From Pleurotus djamor (Eukaryota > Basidiomycota > Agaricomycetes > Agaricales > Pleurotaceae): a stretch of DNA of 64,000 bases. Where the stretch lies: assembly GCA_029747585.1 (NCBI GenBank), contig JAPEVF010000043.1, positions 62,001-126,000 of the forward strand, in the 5' to 3' direction. The position numbers and the translations under genes are program-made. This document shows positions 12,963 through 24,331 of the stretch, in pieces. Position 1 is the stretch's first letter, and every line of letters starts with the position of its first letter. The notes below the pieces were generated by a model. It was not told where the DNA came from, searched no databases, and saw only the letters and a list, made by a program, of their open reading frames with translations.

Positions 12963-14820
12963 ATGGAAACTCTGCACACCATGCCATCCGTCCTCGATTT
13001 CTCGCAANGCCTCAGACTTTTCGCAAGTCCCCGACGAAGACTTTCTTGCTCTTCTGCAGAAAGAGTTTCCTCATGGCGGGGCCTACGATTTCAACGGCAT
13101 CAATCCTCAGAGCATATTAAATTATCCGCTACCGACACTTACGCCGCCTTCAGAAGATAGTAGTCCCAGCCCACCCAGCGCTCATGACGAGTCTTCGAAC
13201 AGCCCCAATGCCGATAACGATGATAATCCTGAATCGGCGTTGAAGCGGAAAGCTAGCGATGAGGACTTTGAAGCGGGACCCAGCTCAAAGAGCCAGCATA
13301 CATGTACGCATACAACAGCATTTCTCTATGATACGGTTGACCCATGGTCCGTATTTACCAATAGCAAGCAACAAAAAGGCGTCATCGTCGACCACGACGA
13401 GGAGAAAATCATCAGGGACAGCACCGGTTAGTCATCAATTCCAGAACCTTCGCAAGTAAACGCTCTAACAGCATCTTAAGCCCAAGGAAGAAAGCAAGCT
13501 GCTGAAGCGCAAGGAGCAGAATCGTGCTGCTCAGAGGGCATTCCGTGAGCGTAAGGAGAAACATGTTAAGGATGTAAGTCTCACCAATGCACCCTGTAAT
13601 TTCCCCTCTCCTAACGTCATCGTAGCTGGAAGACAAGGTTGCGGCGCTCGAGGCAAAGAACGAAGCAACGCAAACTGAGAACGATAACCTCAAAGATCTC
13701 CTTTCTCGCTTGCAGACGGAAAATGTTCTCCTCAAATCGGCGACCTTCACGTTTTCGATGCCCAAGTCGGTCGAGGGTGCTCAGTTTACTCAGTCACCTA
13801 CGACCGATAATTCTGTCAATATGTTCAATACGACAAGTCCTTCTGCACCATCACCGTCGGAGACTGCGTCATCCTCGACGTCCCCGAAAACGAATTATCT
13901 GTCGTCAATAGACTGGAACGCGCTCACTCCTTTCGATTCCTCGATGCTCAGCGCTCTTGACGACACTCCACAGTCAGCTATTTCAAGCAACTCAATGAAT
14001 ATGGATTTCAGCATGCCTGGTAACGCCGGACCATCCTTATCTTCCTACACAACAATAGCCAACAATCCGTCATTCATGTCCTTCGCATCCATGTTCGATA
14101 GTACGTCGACGCCGCCCAACCCCGAACCGACTCCTTTTACGTACGATATGTCCAGCGTCATGTCAACTTGGAGTCCACCGCCTTCGACTGATTCAAATTC
14201 ACTGGATGATCTGTTTGGTAATATGCTTGGCACCCCGCAGCCACCCGTTGACTTCAATGTTTTGATGACGACATCACCATCACCATCATTGAGTCCCATC
14301 TCCCACCATAACAGCACCGGGCGCTCTCCTGCCGACACTTCATCAGCCTCGTCACCGTCCTCCAATCCATCACCATCTGACAAACCTGACCTGAGTCAGC
14401 ATCAGGACTGTCCGAAAACGAAGGCGGAGATCGAGCAAGCAATCAAGGTCGACTCGCCCTTCGCTCCGCCCAGCGGCAAGAATGCCACTTCAGACTCACC
14501 CTTTGCTTCATGCCTTGTGAACAAGGGTAACGAGACTCCTACAGTCGCTTGCCATGGCTCAGGATTCCCCAAGATTGAGAAGAGTGACCAAAACATCGAG
14601 GTACTGAGCGCTTGGAAAACCATCCGTTCAAACCCTCAGTTTAAAGTGAGTTGTGCCGCTGTTTGTGATCGCCTCAGTATCTCATTGGGCTTAGGACGTT
14701 GACATCAACGACCTCTGCTCGCAATTTACAAATAAGGCTCGATGTGATGGAACAAAGGTGGTTTTGGATCCGCAAGGTGTGCATAACATAATTGAATCGT
14801 TGAAGAACAAGGGTCATTAG
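12963..14820 (+). CDS. YAP1: Yap1/AP-1-like bZIP transcription factor (oxidative stress)
   Basis: Redox-sensing bZIP factor of the Yap1/Pap1 family, which collects in the nucleus when oxidised because its nuclear export signal becomes masked. Proposed exons: 12963-13303, 13365-13426, 13472 (or 13481)-13573, 13626-14646 and 14695-14820. The basic region reads KEQNRAAQRAFRERKEKH, with the Yap-type NxxAQxxFR core, followed by a leucine zipper (LEDKVAALEAKN...). The middle is Ser/Thr/Pro-rich. The C-terminal cysteine-rich domain has Cys in QDCPKT, FASCLV and VACHG and, after the last intron, DLCSQFTNKARC. That end, with its hydrophobic segment, is where the Yap1 export signal lies. An N at 13008 shifts the frame of the first exon; reading without it joins the ATG to the acidic N-terminal segment. 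The symbol denotes the family, not proven orthology. Confidence 0.9.
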
Positions 14821-17020
14821 AACGTTTTTCGCTCTCTCTACTCCTCGTACGCTATTTGCGGCCATCGTCACGGCCGCCCTTTCGGTCCGCTGCCTACGTC
14901 CATCACGCTCACTCGGTATCGGTGCGGCTGTTCCAGGACTTGCGGGAGACGCAGAGGGGAGGCACCTTGGTGTTTGCCCGTTGGTGGCTTAACGGCTAAT
15001 AGGACATATCGCCTCAGGGCTGATTTCGATTCTTTCCTCGAGAATCCACTTCTGGTTTTTTCCCTGTCATACTCTTATCTGAAGTTTCTTTTTATTCAGA
15101 TGTATTTGTTGTTACACTACGACCGCATCCCCAACTACTGTGTACTCACTGAAAACTGGTTACCTTGATATCGATAAATTGAAGATGTGTTTATAGTTAT
15201 TTCATTGGTGTTGGTTATTTATTCATCTCTTTTTCCGTTGTACGTTGAAAATCAACGGATCTGCTCAACGTTAACGTCAACGCTGCCATTGCGTGAGGCT
15301 AGAAGCTTGGTTTTCGTGCTCTTCATTGGTCGGCTTTATCTTGATATGCTGAATGGTTTAGCTTACCCTTCCAGAACATCATGCTGATACCCATGTCCTT
15401 CGATGGTACTTGTCGCTGGGATTCACAGACACCGCCGTTAGCCGATCAATTTCTTCGCATTTGGACATAGGCAGGCTGGTTACCAGCCTAATTTGGACAG
15501 AACTTCGTTCCTTTTTAACCATTCGGGTTTGGGTTTTGGCAAGTCTCAGTCTCATAATTATTTCGAGAAGCCCAGGATTTACGTGGATGATTGCAGGTCT
15601 TACGATCCATTATATTTATGTTTATCGCATGACTTGTGCCGTTCAACCGACCCTAATAGCCCACCCACTGCATGCATAGGGTGCGCCTAGAAAGTAGCCA
15701 CGGTACGTCGTTCTGGTCTCATATATACCGTCATATCGACCCCAACCCCTCTTACAGGCAATTCCATCCCCAAAGCGTGGAGCCGACTGGTTCTGTGCGT
15801 TTTTAGATATTTGTCCGTTCATGTTTCCTTTCGGGTCTTGAATATTTTTACCGCCTTCTGAATCTTGAACGATTGTATATGAACCTGTCCTGCACCACCC
15901 AAGGACGAGCGGCCGAGATGGTGTCGATCCTCAGGCTTAGTGTAAGTTCTGCCCGTTAATCAATGATCTAGGGTACTCAATCATCTTCTTTATTGGCGCC
16001 TCCATTCATTCCTTGGGTCAGACGACTACTCAACGTGAATCATTGACTTGTTCATGACGGCCGTGGATGACGTACTTACTGCTGTAATGGCCCTATCTAT
16101 AAGACGAAACAGCTGGTGCGTCGACTCTAATCACCGAGGGCTAGACTTTTGTTGACATCTCGAAGAAGGTTGGTCGCCTTCTTGACTTTGCCTCCTGGCC
16201 TTCGGCTATTCGGTTTCATGCCGTTGTATTCTAGATGTGAGAGGTGAGATGCGGGGTCAGGCCAATCAAGTCGTCGATGAACGGTAAGCCCACCCATTCA
16301 CCATTCACCCCAGGTTCACTCCATCCCTGCGTCACGGTTGAGTTTGGTTCTGCCATAATCTGCGGATCCCTGGTTTATTTCCGCTTTCGCGTAACTCAGT
16401 CTAACAGACTGGCTTGATGGTTCCTTATGTTCTCACCTCTTTTAAGATGAAGTTCGAAGAACCGCGGAGTACGGATGGACGCTAGAGAGTACCACTCAGA
16501 CGGCTATTCGTAATTTCGGTATCTTTTTGTATTGCTTCAGCATCCGAGCGATGAGCACTGATGCCGGCTCGGTTGAGTATTTTCACCGTCGGTTCGCTTG
16601 CGCGCGTGCTCGCCTGACCTTTCACACTTGCTTTGCAAGTAATCCCAGGCTCTGGATACAATCAGGGAAGAAGAAGGGTGCTTTTAACGGAAAAGGCTTG
16701 GTTCGAAGTATAATTGCCAGTGGGACTACCATCTTTGAAGCTCTCCTGGTCCCATGCTAAGTACGTGGTGATCCTAAGAATATACGATGATTTCATTGGC
16801 CCTAAGTCGAGGTCCAGTCTGAGAGTCTTTTCTAGTGACTCAGTGCAGCCTCGGGTAGAAGTATAAGAAGTGAAGATAGTCATGAATTCATTATTTTTCT
16901 TATTCATGTTTGCTGATGAAGTTTGAGTAGGCAGCAAAACGTGCCCCCCTTTGTCGTCCCTAACGGAGTTCGAATGGATCCAAGTGGCGTTGACCCAACT
17001 TACTTCCTGACCACCACCAC
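14821..17020. other. Intergenic region, 2.2 kb
   Basis: Only short open frames (under 95 codons) without domains occur. The first few hundred bases are probably 3' untranslated sequence of the bZIP gene. I see no tRNA, repeat or mobile element here. Confidence 0.45.
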
Positions 17021-19651
17021 ATGGGCGCCTTCGACGACTCTATCACCCACGCAGCGATTGTCAAACTTAATGGCGGTACCTTAAAGCCACTCGAAGGACC
17101 ATTATTCGACTTGACCATTGAACAACTTCGAGCTGCCGTTGCCGATATTACCACCACATTCATATCCCTTTCCAAACCGGCAGTTATAGACGATGAATGG
17201 AAGAGCGACTCACTGATTGTCGGGAGTTTGAAAGCGCTTGAAGACGAGAAGATTTTTTCATTGGCACAGGACTTTGTCAATGAGGATTTCAGTGGGTTTA
17301 GGAGTGCGTATCATGTGCGAAGAACACGACGCGTCCTGAAACTTCTTAGAATTGATTTATAGGGGTCATCCCACTGAGTTGGTTGAATCCGTGCCAAACG
17401 GATTGGATGGCATTCGTGGTCGCGCTCATACTCTGGATACCAGTAGGATCTCATTTTTTGACCCCGAGCAGTCAATGTATACTCAGCTATGTGTGCATCA
17501 CCGCAGTGATCCCTCGCCCCATAACACGAAAAGATCTTTCTTTCCCGCTTGCTACCTCCACGGAGTCCCTCTTCTCCTTGCGACTCTTACGCGATCAATT
17601 CACTTGGTTAATGAGACGCTCTGACTACCCTCCGGCTCCGGTTCTAACCATTTTGCAAAGTTCCTGGACTGGCAAGTCACGGCTGATGGCTGAGTTGAAG
17701 AAAACTTGGTATATATTCCATTTCTCCCTTCAAGCGCCCAGGTCAAGCACATTTAATATCACTGAATAGCAGCACGCTCATACTAACCTTTGTTTTCCTT
17801 GTCATAGTTGGCTGTGAAGACACCATGTCGCGATACTTTCCCGATTTTGCAGCTCAGAAGCAAGCCGACCATTCTTGCAATGCGTTTCTTCGGGCCCTCT
17901 TTGATGAAGCGCACAAGACTATCCAGGCGCACAGGGAATTGGCCTCTCCTGAGGAGTGGGATTCCTATACATCTGATGATGCGACTTGGAACAGATTTCA
18001 AGAAAACGTAATTAGCGAAGCCCGTCGTCAACTCCTGTTTTTGTCCCCCTGTTTGAATCTCTCCGATAATGACGCGAGTTCGCTTGCAGCCTCAGCGAAA
18101 TCCTCTCTGCAGAACCTCAGGAAATTGGTTCAAGCTCCTATCATCGTTGCCTTTGATGATGTTGATGTTGTTGATGAAGTTGTTGATGACGTTGGGAGAC
18201 AAACTATCCTTGCGCTCCACGAGGCCTTCAAAGGCCTTTCTATCGAAGACAAATCCATTGCCTCCGCGGTGATCTCTTCCCGAATCACTGTGATCCCGTT
18301 CATCTTCCATAGTATTGGTCGAACTCCAGACTACATGCGTCCATTCACTCAAACCTCACTGGATGTTTTTTCTTCTTCGCTGCCCACAAATACTGAGTTC
18401 TCCCTCAAACAAATTCGCTCTATTGATTCTGCAAGTTACATCGGTCGACCAATGTACGCTAAGCCTACACTTTTGCTACATGTCCACTGACAAAACTCTT
18501 AGATGGCGTTTCCACCTTGCCCAAGGGCTCCCCATATATCAACTTCTTGATCTCGCAGAACAGAAGCTCAATGGAAAGTTGGTTGGCTTCAAAAATCGAC
18601 CTGTCGCTGCCTTTGCACCCGTCGCCTGTCGTCCGTTCGTCCAATGTGCCAATCGGAATTGGCTCAACGGTTTGGTGGGTGACCACCTAGCGTACGTATA
18701 CTTTGTAAACCCTCGTTTCAAAGAGGCTGAGATTTGGTATCCACCCGAGCCTTTGGTTTCGGCAGCGGCAGCGAGGATTATGGTGAAGGATCTACGAGAG
18801 TATCCACAATACCACCCTCGCTGGCTCGACGCCCTCGAGAAGGCAGCGGTTGACCGCAATATCTCTACCATTGATGGGGAAGGTCTTATGGCGAGGATCA
18901 TCTATACCCTTGCTCGGGACCATGCGTATATCCGCCAGTACCCACGCACTCCCACACCTTGCAGCAAGGTGGATACTGTCGCTGGTCATGAACCTGTCCT
19001 GTTGTCATTCTTCCTTGAAGCTTTGTTTGGCTCAGACGCCTGGGAGACGATAAAGCACGCCACCCCTTTGAACCGCTCCTCTACGAACCGGACACTACAA
19101 GAATTCATCGAACACGCTGTGATCGACTTCACCTTGGATGGAATGATCTCTGCATTGCGTCAGGGTTGCGCCGTGGTCTGTCATGCGAACCAGCTCTACG
19201 ACCATGTCATCGTCTTTGTCCTCGACCCCGAACAACCCATCACGGCGGGAAATGTTGGTCTTGTAGCCTCGAATCTTCGTCGCACTTGCGCCCTTAATGC
19301 ATCACCATTTACCATACAAAATGACTCACCCGTTGTTCCCATCATCACGATTGCCACGTCCGAGATCACCCAGACTTCTGTGGACAGCCCCTCGAGTCAG
19401 GAAGTCAACCATCCACCGGTTACCCATCCACATTACCAACTTCACTTGCGGACTATCCCTTTCTTGAACTCGGCAACTTATAGAGCTATACTTGGAGGCC
19501 AAATTCCACTCGATGCCTACCAGAATGCTTTAAACAGAAGGGAGATCGGATGCTTATGTTCGAGCCCAAATGGCATTTGTGCGAGCAAATCGGTATCCTG
19601 GATTTCCAAGATAGTAGTTACTTGCAAAGCAAGTGTGAATGGGATGTCATA
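17021..19651 (+). CDS. Divergent P-loop NTPase-like protein, possibly decaying
   Basis: A large protein of a type common in mushrooms: a P-loop within ...GTGKSR..., a following IPFNLR-like strand, an ALFD helix and a Walker B strand. Here the P-loop is LQSSWTGKSRLMAELKKT, next comes YIFHFSLQAPRS, then FLRALFDEAHKT, and Walker B is APIIVAFDDVDVV. Downstream a long uninterrupted exon (18503 to about 19651) carries WYPPEPLVSAAAARIMV, HEPVLLSFFLEALFG and further text I cannot assign. The intron 18454-18502 is clear. Two joins are poor: between 17310 and 17560, and at 17742-17807, where canonical donors give a TGA and only a weak GC donor keeps the frame. The usual glycines of the P-loop are partly replaced (Gln and Trp). 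It could be a working divergent gene with a hard model or an eroding copy. Cellular role unknown; N-terminal ~95 residues not recognised. Confidence 0.55.
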
Positions 19652-20328
19652 ATGTCGAACACGAGCTTGAAAATTCAGGAAATGGGGTTCTTTACTCTTA
19701 GCCATAAGTAGGTAGGCATAAATGGAATAGGTTTCGCACTCTCGAGTGTGGTCGACCCTGCCCACAGCGAGTTCTTTCAAGCGATGCGAAATGAATTCCA
19801 CTCCGCGGGCAATCAATGCCACTGCATGTTGAGGGTGGCCGGGTCTAGGTTCTCAGCGGTGACGCAAGGCAGCAACATGTTCGCCTTTTATATCGGTCTG
19901 CTAGGTAACGTTGTTTAGTTATGATCTATACCCGATTATCTCAAGCCAAACTCACGCGGGACGTGGCATTTTCATTTCCACTGAGAGAACGCGGAAGCTT
20001 TTCACACCAGGAAGTAGATGATACCCACGCCGCCGATGCGCGTACCTAAGAGGAGAATTACATCGGGGGGTTAGCATGGGTATGTCACTGTGATGAGCAG
20101 CAAGGTTTATCCGCGTAATGGGTGGGGGAAATGACCAAGTACACGGCCGTGGCCTCGGAAGGTAGGCCACCCCGGATAGTAGGTATATCTGGTCACGACA
20201 CATCGTTCGCAATGTCTGTCCGAAGATGAATCATTGCCTGTGCAGTTGACGGTAGTACCGTTGATTCCATTTGCGAGATACTTGAAGTAGAAAGAGTGTA
20301 TTCCAAGTCGATAGCAATAGAGGATGAA
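19652..20328. other. Intergenic region, convergent gene ends
   Basis: Lies between the 3' ends of the P-loop gene (+) and GET3 (-). A minus-strand frame of 101 codons (19517-19822) overlaps the tail of the P-loop gene and has no domain. Nothing else is supported. Confidence 0.45.
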
Positions 20329-21823
20329 TTAATCTAGATCAGGAGCATAAGGCTCAATGAGTAGCTTACTGAATTCTTTCAACTTTTCGGGGCCTCGAAC
20401 TTCTTCTGTCAAAAGGGGTAGCTGAATGATATGGAAGAAATCGTCGTAAAGTTCGTGGGCCTCTCCCAAGTACTTCTGTTGCATTTTGTGGCGCACACGA
20501 CAGTGCTCGCAGTTCGAAGCTAATAGAACGGAACAGCGGTAAGTTGAAATGTGCCGGAGTGAAGGGAAAGGATGCATTTACATGTCTTTGGGAAGAGGAG
20601 CTGGTTCACGACGATGTTGTGCGTATCAATTTCATATGAAGTAAGCTCTTGGACCAATCGTTCGGTTTCGTAAAGGGACAAGAACTCGGAGATGCAGACA
20701 CAGATGAAGGTTGTTTTTTCCTGCATGTCACGGGTGTTTTAGAAGCGGGAAGGAAACAATGATGAGCGGATTGGTGGATTTTGTGAATACAGAGAAAGTG
20801 GGCTTACCGGGTCCTTGAACTGCGCGTTGACCTCGCTGATAACTGCCCGCATTGATTCGAGTTTAGCGAACATGTCTTCTTGGGAAGTTTGTTCGCCACC
20901 CATCATGCTGGACATCTATTCAGGGAAGAGTGTGAGAGACGAGGTTACCGGATGCCAGCCGGACAAACGGATTCACCTGGCTGATCATCGGCCCAAACCT
21001 AGAGCCAAGGGTGCTTAGCTTGCCCAACGCCTTTTCCAGCACGGTGGGGAATGAAAGGAATCGCAGGGTGTGACCAGTAGGCGCAGTGTCAAAGACAATC
21101 ACTGAGTATTCCATTGACTTGACATATCTACGGGGGAGAAAGTGTTTCATTAGGCGATGTCGATGTGGCGCAGGGAAGGCTACGGACTTCATAATTTCTG
21201 CAAAGCTCATAGCCTCGTCAACACCAGGAATGGCGAACGCGAGATCTTGCATCATGGTGCCCATCATTCCATTTGAATCGGCTGAAAGGGTGTTAACGTT
21301 AGGTGATCATGCAGAGAATGCAACACGCGAAATGGAACACGCACACTGTTCAACCATTTCCTGGATAGCACTTGTGGGGTCGATCTCCATCGCGAAAAGG
21401 TTATCGAATCCGTTGACTTTGGTTGCATCCTTCGAAAACTTTTGGCCNAAAGCATCCGACAAGTTGTGTGCCGGGTCGGTCGACTATCACCAGCATTCGA
21501 TTTGTTTGATTGGTCGCCGCAGGTAAGGTAGTTATATTACGCACGATCAACAGGACAGACTTGCGGCATTTGGCAAGTTGAATGGCGAGCGAACATGAAG
21601 TCGTGGTCTTTCCTGACGATAAAAGGGTTGAATCACATCCTCACGACGTCCACAAAGCGGGAATGGACACACCGACACCACCCTTGCCACCTGATCATTA
21701 CGATAATTGAGCTGCAACGCGTAAACGGAGTGAAGGAAACATGCCACAGAAGATCCACTTCAGTGAATTTTGATCCAGGATATTCTGAAGGGTCGGTGGT
21801 AGCGTTTCAGGAGCGTCTGACAT
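20329..21823 (-). CDS. GET3: ATPase GET3 (tail-anchored protein targeting factor)
   Basis: Cytosolic ATPase dimer that carries tail-anchored membrane proteins to the Get1/Get2 receptor in the ER membrane. The spliced product starts [20 protein letters not shown] and runs through the deviant Walker A GGKGGVGKTT, the switch I region (PAHNLSDAF), the A-loop/switch II sequence [16 protein letters not shown], a helical segment ([19 protein letters not shown]) and the conserved VNQLLFP. The zinc motif CxxC is seen as NCEHCRVR, and the end is PYAPDLD followed by TAA at 20331-20329. All family landmarks are present in order. The ambiguous base at 21448 falls in the third position of a Phe codon (DAF) and is harmless. 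The start of the gene is cut finely: exon 2 (21673-21690) is only 18 nt and encodes the P-loop. The gene diverges from SRP68. Confidence 0.96.
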
Positions 21824-22012
21824 TGTGCGGAACGGTGAGGAGGATGTGGTGGTTGCGGTCGAAGAGATGATATACGCGGCCTCAGTTTGACCTAAAACGT
21901 GTCACTTTACGCGCTACAACATTCCACCACCATCTACGCGTCCCTAGATTCTGTACTTGCCTTCCACCACATTCACGATCTCTCCAAGTATTTATCTCGC
22001 AGGGTCTTCAGC
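21824..22012. promoter_or_regulatory. Short divergent promoter shared by GET3 and SRP68
   Basis: Only 189 bp separate the two start codons, which point away from each other. Both promoters and both leaders must fit here, so a shared bidirectional promoter is likely. The sequence holds no clear TATA box. Both products deliver proteins to the ER, one after and one during translation, so co-expression would make sense; that link is an inference. Confidence 0.6.
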
Positions 22013-24169
22013 ATGGCAACCATAAAGCTGAGAGGTTAGATTTCATATTTGATTTGGGCTTGTTGCTTGTATTGATTCGTGTCGGGATGTAGTACTTCGC
22101 CTGGTGAACGAGCAGCGCTCAGCTTATGGCCTTCGTTACAATGATTTCGAACGATACAGGTACTTTTCAATGCCGAATTCGTATGACGACGGCCAGGGAA
22201 ACTGAATACTGTCCACAGGAAACATTGTGCTAATCGGACTCACCGCTTGAGGTCGTCGTTGAAAACGACCCACGGAAAAGGTCGTGAATTCAAGAAGCTG
22301 CCAGTGATTACGGAGGACAATATTACGGACGCCCAGTCAGTAACATTTCCATGATCGTTGTTTCGGATAGTGAACCTGGATCAGTCTGGAATTGCTTCTC
22401 TTTGAAGCCGAGCGGGCATGGTCATACGCTCAAGAATTGCTAGCAATCATAAATAACGATCCCAAGGCCAAACCCGGGTTGAAACAAACTGCCAAAGGGC
22501 GGTTTCGACGTTCATTGCATTGGGCTACGCAACTCTTATCTCACTGCCAGATCCTCTATGCTAAAGGACGACTACCTGCTGAAGGTTTCCTCGAGGTTCA
22601 TATATACGTCCTCATCCTAAACGGCAGGTGGCTGCGACAGCGTTACGAACTGGAGGACTCTCTGCCTCAACTCGCGGTTGCCAAATCCCTTTTGGACGAA
22701 CTTGCGGCCACAGCTCCCACTAGCAGAGATCAGGCCTTAGCTGTTCTATTCTCTGATGAGATCAGTCCGGAAATCCGATACTGCGCTCATGAACTTCGTC
22801 GCGAAAAGGCGTACGACATCGAGAGGATTGTTTCGGAGTTCGCCCCGAAGCATAAAAACGAGTTGGTTGAAGGCTGTGATAAAATTATCGAGCAGTTGAA
22901 GCAGGAAGCAACAGCTGTGAAAGGGGCGACGAGTAGCACGTTGAAACCTCTGATTTGGGAAGGAACCCCCGTTCCGATCAGGAATCCGGAGCTGGTGGAT
23001 GTGTTGTTGAAGGTCCAAGAAGCGCAGGCAAGGTTAGAGGGTCCATCACAGAGCACGGGTGACTCGGATGATAAGGGGAAGCGAAAGGAAAGTCAGGCAA
23101 GCAGCTCGAAGAAGGGAGTCGCTGCTTACGATGCCATCTTGCACGCATTGAGCGATGCTGAGGATGTTGCCCGCAAGTTGGTTGAGTCTCAACAGGTGTG
23201 TGTCCGCTCCACGTCTGTAACCCTTGATCTCATCCGATCCCTTCAGACCGGCACGTCCTCATCTGCTGTCAGCACCTCTCGAGACATTCACTTTGTCCAT
23301 GCGTATATCGTCTACCAGCTCCTTTCACACCGTATCCAGCGTGATCTTCTCCTCGTTTCCTCCCTCCTGGCCTCCCACCCTCCCTCCAAGAAGCCTGGAT
23401 CAACCCAACCGAAGTCCAACGCAGCCCCAGTAGACAGCCGACTCTATCCAGCTGTCGTAAAGCTCTACGATACAGTTCTGCAAAGCCTGGGACAAATGCG
23501 TGCATTGAGTATCGTTGACGATAGTCCGGATCGGTCTGCTGCCGTGGATGCTAGAATATCATTCACAAAGGCTCGAAGGTTCGTCTCAATTGATGACCTG
23601 GCTCGGATGTATCAGCTTTGCTAAGTGTCAACGATAGGTGTCTCTACCTCGCGAAATGCTACACTCCGCTGAAAAAATACGCAGAAGCGCTTATCCTCAC
23701 GCAGAAGGCAAACATTCACCTTCGCGAAGCTCGTTCCGCATTGTCAATCATTGGAGATGATCCAATAAACAACAGTGAACCCAAATTCTACATACTCGCT
23801 GAGAGCGACCACGTCAAGCTGGAGACCGATCTGGCTGAGGATGTATTACGGTTCAAGAAGGAATGGTTCGCGTTTAATGGGGGTGCTGCATCTTCCGAGA
23901 ACACTGGTTATAAGAAGCCGCTTTTCTTCGATATTGCCTTGAACTATGTGCAGCTGGACATGGACAGGTTGCAGGAACGTGCTGGAAAGGCACCACCGAA
24001 ACCGCCTACAATTGTTGCTCCCGTTCCAGTAGCAGCGAAGGCTTCTGAGCCTAAGAAGTCGCAGGCCGCCAAAGTCGTAGAGGAGGTTCGACCAGCAACA
24101 CCGGAGCCTACTCAAGTCCCCCGTGGCGGTCTCAGCAGTCTACTGGGTGGTTGGTGGGGCCGTAGCTGA
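22013..24169 (+). CDS. SRP68: Signal recognition particle subunit SRP68
   Basis: RNA-binding component of the SRP that, with SRP72, joins the S domain and helps ER targeting of nascent secretory proteins. The first exon is short (MATIKLR), followed by LRLVNEQRSAYGLRYNDFERYR, an intron, and KHCANRTHRLRSSLKTTHGK, the typical arginine-rich RNA-binding start of SRP68. A TPR-like helical body follows (LLLFEAERAWSYAQELLAI, RGRWLRQRYELEDSL-like segments) and the SRP72-binding end lies after the last intron (KYAEALILTQKANIHLREA). A lysine/proline/alanine-rich linker precedes the final GGLSSLLGGWWGRS, a conserved C-terminal signature of fungal SRP68. At least five introns fit, including 23195-23246 approximately and 23579-23636 approximately. 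The ATG at 22013 is the first possible and gives the expected N-terminus. Length about 650 residues, normal for the family. Confidence 0.94.
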
Positions 24170-24331
24170 GATGATCAATGCTAAAAATCAATGTATGTAG
24201 ACAATGTAAAAAGTTGACTGAAATTGACCGAAGGGAAAACAAAAATAATAACTATTTAAGAGTACAACTACAGGATACAGAGGGCGGGTACAAACGAGAT
24301 AACCAACACACAACTCCGAGAACAAAAAAAA

